A DNA stretch of 64,000 nucleotides, from NCBI GenBank assembly GCA_017745595.1, contig WMBV01000028.1, forward strand, positions 17,388-81,387, written 5' to 3'. This document shows, piece after piece, positions 36,252-45,027 of this stretch. The notes under the pieces are model-generated. The model did no database searches, was not told the origin of the DNA, and saw only the letters and a list, made by a program, of their open reading frames with translations. A program made the translations under genes and the position numbers. The stretch's first letter is position 1, and the number at the start of each line of letters is the position of its first letter. This DNA is from Bordetella petrii (GTDB taxonomy: Bacteria; Pseudomonadota; Gammaproteobacteria; Burkholderiales; Burkholderiaceae_B).

Positions 36252-37169
36252 TCAGCCGGATTGCCTCGCATCCGGATCCGGCTGCGCCGGCAGCGAGATC
36301 GAGGCGATCCAGTGCCGCAACACCGCGGCTTCGGGCGTGTCGCGCCGATAGACTTCTTGCGGCATCACGAAGTAATAGCTGAAGCTGCCGAGATTGACCC
36401 ATGAGCCGAAGGGCGCCACCAGCCTTCCGTCGTCCAGCTCTTGGGTGATCATCGATTTCTGGCCCATGGCAATGCCGAAGCCGGCCAGCGCGGCCTCGTA
36501 AGCCAGCGCCGAAGATTCGAAACGCATGTCGCGGCTGGTGCCGGGCGTGGGAAGGCCTGTGTGCGAAAACCACATCTGCCAGTCGTCGGGGCGAGCATGG
36601 GTATGAAGCAGGGTTTCTCGCAGCAACTGGTCGGGGTGCTGCAAGCGCGCCGCCATCTCGGGTGTGCACACGGGCGCGATTTCATTTTCCATGATCTTGT
36701 ACTGCACCAGGCCCGGCGCGTGGCCGTGGTTGATGACGATGGCCGCGTCCAGGTCTTCGCGCTCGAAGTCCGGCGGATTGGCCGAGGTGTGCAAGCGCAC
36801 TTCCAGGTCGGGATGGGTGGCATGCAGGTCGGCCAGCCGGGGCAGCAGCCAGCGCATGGCGATGGTATGCGGCGCCCTGAGGTTGAAGACGCGCGATCGC
36901 GCCGTATGGCGCATGTGCTGGGTGGCGCGGCGCAGGCCGGCGATATGGCGAGAGATTTCTGAATGATATTCGCGGCCCGCCGGCGTCAGCACGATGCGCC
37001 GATGTTGCCGGTAGAACAGGCGGGTGCGCAGATGGTCTTCAAGCACGCGGATCTGCCGGCTGACCGCGGCGGGTGTCACGCACAGCTCTTGGGCCGCCGC
37101 ACTGATGCCGGCCACACGCCCCACGACTTCGAAAGTACGCAGCGCATTGAGCGGCGGAAGAGATTCCAT
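36252..37169 (-). CDS. LysR-family regulator (GcvA-like)
   Basis: 305 residues beginning MESLPPLNALRTFEVVGRVAGISAAAQELCVTPAAVSRQIRVLE-type, the GcvA subgroup signature, with the helix-turn-helix in residues 20-40. The effector domain follows (LRAPHTIAMRWLLPRLADLHATHPDLEVRLHTSA). It is divergent from the Bug/amidase pair across 147 bp containing repeated TTAATC motifs, and probably controls them. Confidence 0.92.
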   Translation of the reverse strand: MESLPPLNALRTFEVVGRVAGISAAAQELCVTPAAVSRQIRVLEDHLRTRLFYRQHRRIVLTPAGREYHSEISRHIAGLRRATQHMRHTARSRVFNLRAPHTIAMRWLLPRLADLHATHPDLEVRLHTSANPPDFEREDLDAAIVINHGHAPGLVQYKIMENEIAPVCTPEMAARLQHPDQLLRETLLHTHARPDDWQMWFSHTGLPTPGTSRDMRFESSALAYEAALAGFGIAMGQKSMITQELDDGRLVAPFGSWVNLGSFSYYFVMPQEVYRRDTPEAAVLRHWIASISLPAQPDPDARQSG

Positions 37170-37178
37170 GGCGCTTTC

Positions 37179-37298
37179 GATTAATTAAAAGTAAATCGTA
37201 GCAGCACAGAAGTTGATTGACCACCCTAAGGCGCCTACCTACTATTCACCGCAATAACAGCGCCGCGGCCGCGCGCGATCCTTAATCATTTCTTAATC
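37179..37298. promoter_or_regulatory. LysR/Bug intergenic region with TTAATC repeats
   Basis: GATTAAT at 37179-37185 and two CTTAATC copies at 37281-37287 and 37292-37298, the latter pair spaced 11 bases (one helical turn), lie between the divergent LysR and Bug genes. They are reasonable half-sites for the LysR protein. The evidence is only repetition and place. Confidence 0.4.
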
Positions 37299-37316
37299 GA
37301 AAATCAGGAGGCATCG

Positions 37317-38303
37317 ATGAAGCTGGGTTTATGGCGTAGTTGCGCGGGCGTACTGTTGTGCTGGGCCGTGGCGAGCCAGGCGGCTGCTGCGGGCGATCAA
37401 GCCGCTTATCCTTCGAGGACGGTATCCATTGTCGTGCCGACCACCCCCGGAGGAACGGCCGACTTGCTGGCGCGCCTGGTGGGCCCCAAACTGGCCGCGC
37501 TGTGGGGCCACCCCGTCATCGTCGAAAACAAGCCCGGCGCCGGCACGCTGGTAGGCACCGATTACGCGGCGCAGGCCAAGCCGGACGGCTATACGCTGCT
37601 GCTCACCTTCAACGAGCTGGCCACCTTGCCGGCGATCAACAAGCACGCCAAGGTCGATGTCGTGAACGGTTTCGAGCGTATCGGCAAAATCGGCACCTTG
37701 CCGGTACTTATCCTGGCCAATCCAAAGATAAAGGCAGACACTTTGCAGGAACTGATCGATGAGGCGAAACAGAATCCCGGCAAGCTGACTTATTCCTCCA
37801 ATGGCTCGGGTGGCGTGCTGCAGCTTTATACCGAGATGTTCAAGCAGGAAGCCGGCATAGACATCATGCACGTGCCCTATAAAGGCGCGCTGGAAGCCTC
37901 GACGGCGATGCTTTCCGGCGAAGTCGATGTGCTGGTGCAGTTTGCATCCGGCAACGTGCAGAACTACGTGAAGGCCAATCGCACCAAGGCCTATGCGGTC
38001 GCCTCGAAAGAGCGCCTGCCCGACTTGCCGGACATTCCGACCACCGCGCAGGCGGGCCTGCCTTCGCTGGAGCTCGAGGCCTGGTATGGCGTGTTCGCGC
38101 CCGCCGGCACGCCCAAGGCAATCATCGAGAAGGTGAACAGAGACTTCATCCAGGTGTTGCAGATGCCGGATGTGCGCGAACGGCTCAACGGAGTGGGCAT
38201 GGCCGTGAACACAGGCACGCCGGCGGAGTTCGATGCCTTCTTCAAAGAGGAATACCGTCGCTGGACGGATCTCATCGTCGCCGCCGGTATCGAAAGCAAT
38301 TGA
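37317..38303 (+). CDS. Bug-family (TctC-like) periplasmic solute receptor
   Basis: 328 residues with a signal peptide (CAGVLLCWAVASQAAAAGDQ). Bug hallmarks: YPSRTVSIVVPTTPGGTADLLARLVGPKL, GHPVIVENKPGAGTLVG, AKPDGYTLLL, DIMHVPYKGALEASTAMLSGEVD and VFAPAGTPKAIIEKV. GGAGG precedes the ATG by seven bases. It is 16 bp before an amidase gene, implying uptake or sensing of an amide whose hydrolysis follows. Confidence 0.95.
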   Translation: MKLGLWRSCAGVLLCWAVASQAAAAGDQAAYPSRTVSIVVPTTPGGTADLLARLVGPKLAALWGHPVIVENKPGAGTLVGTDYAAQAKPDGYTLLLTFNELATLPAINKHAKVDVVNGFERIGKIGTLPVLILANPKIKADTLQELIDEAKQNPGKLTYSSNGSGGVLQLYTEMFKQEAGIDIMHVPYKGALEASTAMLSGEVDVLVQFASGNVQNYVKANRTKAYAVASKERLPDLPDIPTTAQAGLPSLELEAWYGVFAPAGTPKAIIEKVNRDFIQVLQMPDVRERLNGVGMAVNTGTPAEFDAFFKEEYRRWTDLIVAAGIESN

Positions 38304-38319
38304 AGCAAGGAGCACGTCA

Positions 38320-39690
38320 ATGACTTACCATCCGGACACCTATCAGCCCCTGTCTTTCGGCGCTGCCCGCGAACAGTTCCTGGCGGGAACGCTGCGTCCC
38401 AGCGAATTTCTGGAGTCCTGCCTGCAAACCATCCGCGAGCGCGAGCCCGTCATCCAGGCGTGGGTCGTGATCAACGAAGAGGGCGCCCGTACCGCGGCGC
38501 GGGAATCCGACCGACGTTACCAGGCGGGCCAGCCGTTGTCGCAGATAGACGGTATGCCGATCGGCATCAAAGACCTGATCGAAACAAAAGACATGCCGAC
38601 CCAGATGGGCAGCCTCGCTTATGCCGGGTGCTTTCCCAAACGCGACAGTGCGTTGGTACGCGCGCTACGCGACGCGGGCGCAATTATCCTGGGAAAAACG
38701 GTGACCACCGCGCTGGGTTTTCTCGACCCTGGCCCAACCACCAACGCGTTCGATCCCGAGCGCACACCGGGCGGGTCGTCCAGCGGTTCCGGCGCGGCCG
38801 TGGGCGCGAAGATGGTCCCGGTTGCCATCGGCTCGCAATTGGTCGGCTCGGTGCTGCGCCCGGCCAGTTTCAATGCCAACTGGGCGCTCAAGCCTACCTT
38901 CGGCGGTATCAACCGCGGCGAGCGGCTGGGCTACAGCCAGTCTCATGTCGGCATCCACGCCGGCTGCGCGGAAGATATGTGGGCGGCGGCCATGGAAATC
39001 GTGACGCGGGTCGGCGGCGATCCCGGCCATCCGGGCCTCTACGGCGGACTGTCGGCGCCCGCGGCGCAAAAGCCACGACGCTTGGCGGTGATGGAGACCG
39101 AGGGGTGGGCGCGCCTCGATACCCCGTCGAAAGCTGCCTTCGAAGCCTTGGTCGATAAACTGGCCAAGGCTGGGGTCGAAATTGTCAGGCGGCCCGATCT
39201 CTTGCTGCTGGACCTGTTCGAACAATCTATTGCGACGGCAACCGCAAACATGCTGCGGCTGATTTCCTGGGAACAACGCTGGTCGCTGGAAAACCTGATC
39301 GAGCAGCATCCCGGCACGCTGGGGCCCAGCCTGTTGCGGCAGCTAGAAAGCGGACGCGGCGTTACGCTGGACACCTTCCGGCAAGACCTGGCGCTGCGCG
39401 ATCTGGCGCGCCAACGCCTGGCTGCCCTGGAGACACACTGCGATGCGCTGATCAGCCCGGCGTCCTGCGGGCCGGCGCCGCGTCTCGAGGCCACGAAGAA
39501 CACGCCGTTTCCCACCGGCGACGTATCGTTCAGCTGCGTATCGTCGTATGTGGGGGCGCCCGCGGTTACCGCGCCCTTGCTGTGCGTCGAGGGCATGCCG
39601 TTCGGCGTCCAGTTCATGGGGCAGCCTCATCAAGATGAGCGCGTCACGGCCATCGCGCGCTGGGTCGAGCAGGCAATGAGCCCTGCCTGA
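38320..39690 (+). CDS. Amidase-signature family hydrolase
   Basis: 456 residues from the ATG at 38320, after AAGGAG. Amidase-signature enzymes use a Ser-cisSer-Lys triad: Lys84 in MPIGIKDLIETKD, the cis-Ser in PGGSSSGSGAAVGA (153-155) and the nucleophile in QLVGSVLRPASFN (Ser177). The last motif departs from the usual DTGGSIRIPA, keeping only GS and RPA, so substrate choice may be unusual. The C-terminal SSYVGAPAVTAPL...GMPFGVQFMG segment is typical. Coupled to a Bug receptor and controlled, probably, by the divergent LysR. A strong terminator follows at 39701-39755. Substrate is unknown. Confidence 0.93.
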   Translation: MTYHPDTYQPLSFGAAREQFLAGTLRPSEFLESCLQTIREREPVIQAWVVINEEGARTAARESDRRYQAGQPLSQIDGMPIGIKDLIETKDMPTQMGSLAYAGCFPKRDSALVRALRDAGAIILGKTVTTALGFLDPGPTTNAFDPERTPGGSSSGSGAAVGAKMVPVAIGSQLVGSVLRPASFNANWALKPTFGGINRGERLGYSQSHVGIHAGCAEDMWAAAMEIVTRVGGDPGHPGLYGGLSAPAAQKPRRLAVMETEGWARLDTPSKAAFEALVDKLAKAGVEIVRRPDLLLLDLFEQSIATATANMLRLISWEQRWSLENLIEQHPGTLGPSLLRQLESGRGVTLDTFRQDLALRDLARQRLAALETHCDALISPASCGPAPRLEATKNTPFPTGDVSFSCVSSYVGAPAVTAPLLCVEGMPFGVQFMGQPHQDERVTAIARWVEQAMSPA

Positions 39691-39700
39691 AGCAGAAACA

Positions 39701-39755
39701 AAAAGGGCCCCTGCGCCGCGCCTTCGGCTCGCTGCCCCCGAAAGGGGGCCCTTTT
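39701..39755 (+). terminator. Terminator of the Bug/amidase operon
   Basis: Arms AAAAGGGCCCC (39701-39711) and GGGGCCCTTTT (39745-39755), with an inner competing hairpin GCCCCCGAAAGGGGGC (39734-39749) directly followed by CCTTTT. It lies 10 bp past the amidase stop. Confidence 0.75.
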
Positions 39756-39780
39756 GCCTTGGGGCGGGCTGGCGGCAAAA

Positions 39781-39812
39781 AAAGCCGGGCTGCGTGTCCG
39801 CAGCCCGGCTTT
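39781..39812 (-). terminator. Terminator of acnB
   Basis: 14-bp perfect stem (AAAGCCGGGCTGCG at 39781-39794, CGCAGCCCGGCTTT at 39799-39812), four-base loop, and on the minus strand a run of seven T residues (39777-39783). It is 37 bp past the acnB stop codon. Confidence 0.85.
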
Positions 39813-39848
39813 GGCGTACGCAAGCGCCGCGGGATGCGGCGCCCCGAT

Positions 39849-42440
39849 TTACACCTCGATGACGTCGGCGACGTCTTTGTAGTCGGCGATCTTGTCGAAG
39901 TTCAGGTACTGGTAGATCTGGTCGCCGCTCTTGTTGATGACGCCCATGTCGGCCATGTACTCTTCCTTGGACGGGATGCGGCCCAGGCGCGAGCAGATGG
40001 CGGCCAGCTCGGCCGAACCCAGGTACACGTTGGTGTTCTTGCCCAGGCGGTTCGGGAAGTTGCGGGTGCTGGTCGACATGACGGTCGCGCCTTCGCGCAC
40101 CTGTGCCTGGTTGCCCATGCACAGCGAGCATCCCGGCATTTCGGTGCGCGCGCCGGCGGTGCCGAACACGCCATAGTGGCCTTCTTCAGTCAGTTGCTGC
40201 GCGTCCATCTTGGTGGGCGGAGCCACCCACAGCTTGACCGGAATGTCGCGCTTGCCTTCCAGCAGTTTCGATGCCGCGCGGAAGTGGCCGATGTTGGTCA
40301 TGCAGCTGCCGATGAATACTTCGTCGATCTTGGCGCCGGCCACGTCCGACAGCGTCTTGACGTCGTCGGGGTCGTTCGGGCAGGCCACGATGGGTTCGTG
40401 CACGTCGGCCAGGTCGATTTCGATGACGGCGGCGTATTCGGCGTCGGCGTCGGGTTCCAGCAGCTTGGGATCGGCCAGCCAGGCTTCCATGGCCTTGATG
40501 CGGCGGCCCAGCGAACGCTCGTCTTCATAGCCGTTGGCGATCATCCACTTCAGCATGACGATGTTGCTGTTGATGTATTCGATGATCGGTTCTTTGTTCA
40601 AGCGCACCGAGCAGCCGGCCGCCGAACGCTCGGCCGACGCGTCGGACAGTTCGAAGGCCTGTTCCACCTTCAGGTCGGGCAGGCCCTCGATTTCGAGAAT
40701 GCGGCCCGAGAAGATGTTCTTCTTGCCTTGCTTGGCCACGGTCAGCAGGCCCTGCTTGATGGCATACAGCGGGATGGCGTTGACCAGGTCGCGCAGCGTG
40801 ACGCCGGGCTGCATCTTGCCCTTGAAGCGCACCAGCACCGATTCCGGCATGTCCAGCGGCATGACGCCGGTGGCGGCCGCGAAGGCCACCAGGCCCGAGC
40901 CGGCGGGGAACGAGATGCCGATGGGGAAACGCGTGTGCGAGTCGCCGCCGGTGCCCACGGTGTCGGGCAGCAGCATGCGGTTGAGCCACGAGTGGATCAC
41001 GCCGTCGCCCGGGCGCAGCGAGATGCCGCCGCGCGTGCTGATGAACTGCGGCAGCGTGTGGTGCGTCTTGACGTCGACGGGCTTGGGATACGCCGCGGTA
41101 TGGCAGAACGACTGCATGACCAGGTCCGCCGAAAAGCCCAGGCAGGCCAGGTCTTTCAGTTCGTCGCGGGTCATGGGGCCGGTGGTGTCCTGGCTGCCCA
41201 CCGAGGTCATGCGCGGTTCGCAGTAGGTGCCGGGGCGCACGCCCTGGCCTTCGGGCAGGCCGCAGGCCCGGCCCACCATCTTCTGGGCCAGCGAGTAGCC
41301 GCGGCCGGAATCGGCCGGGTTCTTGGGCAGGCGGAACAGGGTCGAGGGCGGCAGGCCCAGGGCCTCGCGGGCCTTGGCGGTCAGGCCGCGGCCGATGATC
41401 AGCGGAATGCGGCCGCCGGCGCGCACTTCGTCGAACAGCACGTCGGACTTGACCTGGAATTCGGCGATGACCGCGCCGTTCTTGAGCGCCTTGCCTTCAT
41501 ACGGACGCAGCTCGACCACGTCGCCCATTTCCATCCTGGACGTGTCCAGCTCGATGGGCAGGGCGCCCGCGTCTTCCATGGTGTTGTAGAAGATCGGGGC
41601 GATCTTGCCGCCCAGGCACACGCCGCCGTAGCGCTTGTTCGGCACGAACGGGATGTCTTCGCCGGTGAACCACAGCACCGAGTTGGTGGCCGATTTGCGC
41701 GACGAGCCCGTGCCGACCACGTCGCCCACGTAGGCGACCAGGTGGCCTTTTTCTTTCAGCGATTCGATGAACTGCACCGGGCCGCGCTTGCCGTCTTCTT
41801 CGGGCTGGAACGCCGCGCCGTCGCGCTTGTTCTTCAGCATGGCCAGCGCGTGCATGGGAATGTCGGGGCGCGTGGTGGCGTCGGGCGCGGGCGACAGGTC
41901 GTCGGTGTTGGTTTCGCCCGGCACCTTGAACACGGTGATGGTCAGGCTTTCGGGCAGTTCGGGGCGGCTGGTGAACCATTCGGCGTCGGCCCAGCTTTGC
42001 AGCACCGATTTCGCGTTGGCGTTGCCCTTGTCGGCCTTTTCCTTCACGTCGTGGAAGGCGTCGAACATCAGCAGGGTTTTCTTCAGGCCGGCGGCGGCGA
42101 TGGTGCCGATTTCGGCGTCGTCCAGCAGTTCGATCAGCGGGCCGATGTTGTAGCCGCCGAGCATGGTGCCCAGCAGTTCGGTAGCCTTGGCCCGGCTGAT
42201 CAGCGCACACGATTCCTTGCCCAGCGCCACGGCGGCCAGGTACGAGGCCTTGACCTTGGCGGCGTCGTCAACGCCGGCCGGCACGCGATGCGTCAGCAGT
42301 TCCAGCAAATTGTCTGCCTCGCCCGCGGGCGGGTTCTTCAGCAGTTCGATCAGGTCGGCGGTTTGTTGGGCCGAAAGCGGCAGCGGGGGAATGCCCAGCG
42401 CGGCGCGCTCGGCAACGTGTTGGCGATACGTTTCCAGCAT
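39849..42440 (-). CDS. acnB: Aconitate hydratase B
   Basis: 863 residues, the AcnB length and domain order: N-terminal HEAT-like helical domain (1-160), swivel domain, then the cluster-binding domains. The 4Fe-4S ligands are Cys713 ([14 protein letters not shown]), Cys771 and Cys774 ([12 protein letters not shown]). Other marks are [18 protein letters not shown] and [38 protein letters not shown]. It is the main TCA-cycle aconitase in many proteobacteria and can also dehydrate 2-methylcitrate. The same 21-bp palindrome found before acnA lies at 42519-42539. A probable promoter on the minus strand (TTGCCC, 18-base spacer, TACAAT at 42492-42487) lies just downstream of it. An intrinsic terminator follows the gene. 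Confidence 0.98.
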   Translation of the reverse strand: MLETYRQHVAERAALGIPPLPLSAQQTADLIELLKNPPAGEADNLLELLTHRVPAGVDDAAKVKASYLAAVALGKESCALISRAKATELLGTMLGGYNIGPLIELLDDAEIGTIAAAGLKKTLLMFDAFHDVKEKADKGNANAKSVLQSWADAEWFTSRPELPESLTITVFKVPGETNTDDLSPAPDATTRPDIPMHALAMLKNKRDGAAFQPEEDGKRGPVQFIESLKEKGHLVAYVGDVVGTGSSRKSATNSVLWFTGEDIPFVPNKRYGGVCLGGKIAPIFYNTMEDAGALPIELDTSRMEMGDVVELRPYEGKALKNGAVIAEFQVKSDVLFDEVRAGGRIPLIIGRGLTAKAREALGLPPSTLFRLPKNPADSGRGYSLAQKMVGRACGLPEGQGVRPGTYCEPRMTSVGSQDTTGPMTRDELKDLACLGFSADLVMQSFCHTAAYPKPVDVKTHHTLPQFISTRGGISLRPGDGVIHSWLNRMLLPDTVGTGGDSHTRFPIGISFPAGSGLVAFAAATGVMPLDMPESVLVRFKGKMQPGVTLRDLVNAIPLYAIKQGLLTVAKQGKKNIFSGRILEIEGLPDLKVEQAFELSDASAERSAAGCSVRLNKEPIIEYINSNIVMLKWMIANGYEDERSLGRRIKAMEAWLADPKLLEPDADAEYAAVIEIDLADVHEPIVACPNDPDDVKTLSDVAGAKIDEVFIGSCMTNIGHFRAASKLLEGKRDIPVKLWVAPPTKMDAQQLTEEGHYGVFGTAGARTEMPGCSLCMGNQAQVREGATVMSTSTRNFPNRLGKNTNVYLGSAELAAICSRLGRIPSKEEYMADMGVINKSGDQIYQYLNFDKIADYKDVADVIEV

Positions 42441-42518
42441 GGGGAGGCCTGCGTAAAAGTCGGTTGCGGGAAGGGGTGTGGCCAGGATTGTAGAGTGTGG
42501 AGGGCTGGCGGGGCAAGT

Positions 42519-42539
42519 GTCTTATATCTTATATAAGAC
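42519..42539. promoter_or_regulatory. 21-bp palindromic operator shared with acnA
   Basis: Identical to 7349-7369: arms GTCTTATAT and ATATAAGAC around CTT, 78 bp upstream of the acnB start. It ends two to four bases before the TTGCCC candidate -35 element on the minus strand. The exonuclease gene starts 75 bp away on the other side. Confidence 0.8.
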
Positions 42540-42613
42540 TTGAATCCCGTTCCCGGACGCCCGCGCGGCGACGCGCGGCTCGCGCATACAATGCCCCGAT
42601 TGCCCGGACCGCC

Positions 42614-43255
42614 ATGCACTATTTCCGCCGTCGCTATTCCATTCCCAGTCCGTACCAGGACCACGATCCCGGGGCGCCGCCCCGGCCCGCGCAGGCGGCG
42701 CCGTCGCGCTCGGCCCGCCATCGGCTGGCGCTGCAGGCGCTGGACGGCGCCTTTGCCGTGGCCGACCTGGAAACCACCGGCCTGTCGACCGCCAGTTGCG
42801 AGATCCTGGAGTTCGCCGCGGTGCAGGTGGCGCCCGACGGCACCATCGCACGCGAGTTTTCGCAGGTGGTGCGCACGCGGGCGACGGTGCCGCCCTTCAT
42901 CACGCGCCTGACGGGCATTACCCAGGCCGAGGTCGACGGCCGGGGCATTCCGGTCGCCGAAGCCTACGCGGCTTTCCTGGCGTTCGTGGCCGACGCGCCG
43001 GTGTTTTTCCACAACGCCTCGTTCGACCGCCGTTTCCTGCAGGCCGCCGCCGCGCACACCGGGTTGCCGTTCGGCAACCCCACGCATTGCACCCTGCAGC
43101 TGGCGCGCCAGGCCTGGCCCGAGCTGCCTTCGCACAAGCTGCAGATCCTGGCGCGCCACGTGGGCGCGGCCGATCCCACCCACCGGGCGCTGGCCGATGT
43201 GCGCAGCACCGTGGCGGTGGCGCTGGCCGCGCGCCGCAGGCTGGCGGGCCTATAG
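42614..43255 (+). CDS. DnaQ-like 3'-5' exonuclease
   Basis: 213 residues from the ATG at 42614. DEDDh exonuclease: Asp51 and Glu53 in VADLETTGL, the second Asp in FHNASFDRRFL, and the His/Asp pair in HRALADVRST. The first 45 residues are a basic, proline-rich extension not part of the fold. It resembles the stand-alone proofreading-type exonucleases (the family of DNA polymerase III epsilon and of RNase T-like repair enzymes). It is divergent from acnB. A GGGGTTGCCCCGCGGGGG-type hairpin follows the stop. Confidence 0.9.
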   Translation: MHYFRRRYSIPSPYQDHDPGAPPRPAQAAPSRSARHRLALQALDGAFAVADLETTGLSTASCEILEFAAVQVAPDGTIAREFSQVVRTRATVPPFITRLTGITQAEVDGRGIPVAEAYAAFLAFVADAPVFFHNASFDRRFLQAAAAHTGLPFGNPTHCTLQLARQAWPELPSHKLQILARHVGAADPTHRALADVRSTVAVALAARRRLAGL

Positions 43256-43349
43256 CCTGCGGGGTTGCCCCGCGGGGGTGGTAAGGTAAACCGTGCAAGG
43301 CGCCGCCGCGACACACGGCGGCATTCCCGGTTTCACCAAGGAGCATCCC

Positions 43350-44063
43350 ATGACCTATGACCTGTGGTACTGGGACGGCATTCCCGGCCGCGGCGAATTC
43401 GTGCGCCTGGCCCTGGAAGCGGCGCGCATCCCTTACCGCGAGCGCGCCCGCCAGCCGGGCGCCACCGGCCAGACCGTGGCCGACGACATGCAGTCGCCGC
43501 GCCAGCATCCGCCGTTCGCCCCGCCTTACCTGGTGGCGGGCCGGCTGACGCTGGGCCAGACCGCCAACATCCTGCTGTATCTGGGTGACAAGCATGGCCT
43601 GGCGCCCGCCAGCGCGGCGGGCCGCTACTGGACCAACCAGCTGCAGCTGACCATCGCCGACATGGTGGCCGAAGCGCACGACACCCACCATCCGATCGCG
43701 GCCAGCGACTACTACGAAGATCAGCGCGCCGAGGCGGCGCGTCGCGCGGCCAATTTCCGCGCCGAGCGCATGCCGAAGTTCCTGGGCTATTTCGAGCGGG
43801 TACTGCAAGAACGCGGCGACTGGCTGGCCGGGGGGAGGCGCTGGTCGTATGCCGACCTTTCCCTGTTCCACCTGGTGGATGGCCTGCTGCATGCTTTTCC
43901 GCGCCGCATGGACACCTTGGCGCGCCGGTACCCCAAGGTGATGGCGCTGCATGCCAGGGTGGCCCGATTGCCGGCGCTGCAGGACTATTTTTCCAGCGGC
44001 CGCCGGTTGCCATTCGGCGACGGGATCTTTCGCTATTACCCCGAGCTCGACGGGGCCGGGTAG
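43350..44063 (+). CDS. Glutathione S-transferase family protein
   Basis: 237 residues from the ATG at 43350, with AAGGAG eight bases upstream. Thioredoxin-fold N-terminal domain (MTYDLWYWDGIPGRGEFVRLALEAARIPY; Tyr7 is in the position of the GSH-activating tyrosine of sigma/alpha-type GSTs), then a helical C-terminal domain with FERVLQERGDWLAGGRRWSYADLSLFHLVDGLLHAFP carrying the N-capping box. A 60-residue loop region with DMQSPRQHPPFAPPYLVAG replaces the usual short beta-loop. Conjugates electrophiles with glutathione; substrate unknown. Convergent with the following gene. Confidence 0.9.
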   Translation: MTYDLWYWDGIPGRGEFVRLALEAARIPYRERARQPGATGQTVADDMQSPRQHPPFAPPYLVAGRLTLGQTANILLYLGDKHGLAPASAAGRYWTNQLQLTIADMVAEAHDTHHPIAASDYYEDQRAEAARRAANFRAERMPKFLGYFERVLQERGDWLAGGRRWSYADLSLFHLVDGLLHAFPRRMDTLARRYPKVMALHARVARLPALQDYFSSGRRLPFGDGIFRYYPELDGAG

Positions 44064-44082
44064 GCGCGCCGGTGGCGGCGCG

Positions 44083-44868
44083 TCAGGCGCCCGCGGCCAG
44101 CGGCCAAAAGGCCTCGCGCCACGCCAGCCCGGCCCGGGTGTCGGCGCGCGGCCGGTATTCGCAGCCGATCCAGCCGGCGTAGCCGCTGTGTGCCAGCGTG
44201 CGCAGGGCCTGGCTGACCGCGGGGTCGGTGGGGTCGGGTTCGTGGCGTCCCTGCGGATGGGCGAACTGCACGTGGTGCACCTGCGGCAGGGCCGCGCGCA
44301 GCGCGCGGTCCAGGTCCAGGCCCTCGCGCTGACAATGATAGAAATCGAACTGCAGCCGCAGCGCCGGATGCCCGACCAGGTCGATGATGCGCGCGGCCTG
44401 TTCGGGCAAGTAATAAAAATACCCGGGCATGTCGTGCCGGTTCAGCGGCTCGAGCGTCAGCGTGACGCCGGCGCGCTCGGCCAGGGGGACCGCCCGTTGC
44501 AGGTTGTCCACCAGCGTGGCCTGGCAGGCGGCGTGCGTCGCGCCGGCGGGCGGCTGCCCGGCCATGACGTGCACGCCGCGGCAGCCGGTTGCGTGGCAGA
44601 CGGCCAGGGCTTGCGCCAGCGCGGCATCGAACTCGGCTTCCCGGCCGGGCAGGCACGCCAGGCCCTTTTCGCCATCGGGGCCGACGGGCGTGTTCACCAG
44701 CGCCAGCACCAGGCCGTGCTGTTGCAGCAGCGCCGCCAGTTCTTCGGGCGGCAGATCGTACGGAAACAGGATCTCGACGCCCGTAAAACCGTCGCGCGCG
44801 GCCTCTTGCATGCGCCGCGCCAGGGGCAGGCCGGGGTACAGCAGGGAAAGATTCGCAGCCAGTTTCAT
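44083..44868 (-). CDS. Hydroxypyruvate isomerase-like TIM-barrel protein
   Basis: 261 residues from the ATG at 44868 (GAGGAATTC precedes it). The AP-endonuclease-2 / sugar isomerase fold is clear: MKLAANLSLLYPGLPLARRMQEAARDGFTGVEILFPYD, then the metal-site strands TLEPLNRHDMPGYF (Glu), LRLQFDFYHCQREG (Asp, His), VHHVQFAHPQGRHEP and GWIGCEYRP (Glu). This order matches Hyi/OtnI hydroxypyruvate or 2-oxo-tetronate isomerases. No glyoxylate or tetronate genes are adjacent, so it seems a lone copy. Two palindromes (44884-44901 and 44954-44976) lie between it and the divergent chemoreceptor gene. Confidence 0.88.
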   Translation of the reverse strand: MKLAANLSLLYPGLPLARRMQEAARDGFTGVEILFPYDLPPEELAALLQQHGLVLALVNTPVGPDGEKGLACLPGREAEFDAALAQALAVCHATGCRGVHVMAGQPPAGATHAACQATLVDNLQRAVPLAERAGVTLTLEPLNRHDMPGYFYYLPEQAARIIDLVGHPALRLQFDFYHCQREGLDLDRALRAALPQVHHVQFAHPQGRHEPDPTDPAVSQALRTLAHSGYAGWIGCEYRPRADTRAGLAWREAFWPLAAGA

Positions 44869-44883
44869 GAATTCCTCGCAGAG

Positions 44884-44901
44884 TGTGGAGAATTTTCCAC
44901 A
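44884..44901. promoter_or_regulatory. Palindrome before the isomerase gene
   Basis: TGTGGAGAATTTTCCACA, 18 bp with a single mismatch between arms, starts 16 bp upstream of the isomerase ATG on the minus strand. Its placement between promoter and start codon would suit a repressor site. Confidence 0.5.
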
Positions 44902-44953
44902 TATTTGGCGTTCAGCGCCGCGCCGTATTGAGACCTTTGCAGAAATACGATTC

Positions 44954-44976
44954 AATGTATCAATAACTGATACATT
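44954..44976. promoter_or_regulatory. Palindrome before the chemoreceptor gene
   Basis: Arms AATGTATCA and TGATACATT around ATAAC, a perfect 9-bp inverted repeat 52 bp upstream of the chemoreceptor ATG. TGTATCA-N-TGATACA repeats are used by several GntR and TetR regulators; which protein binds is unknown. Confidence 0.6.
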
Positions 44977-45027
44977 AAATTTCTATTCGCATCAATTGTT
45001 ATCGTGGTGCGCGCAAAGGAGACGTAC

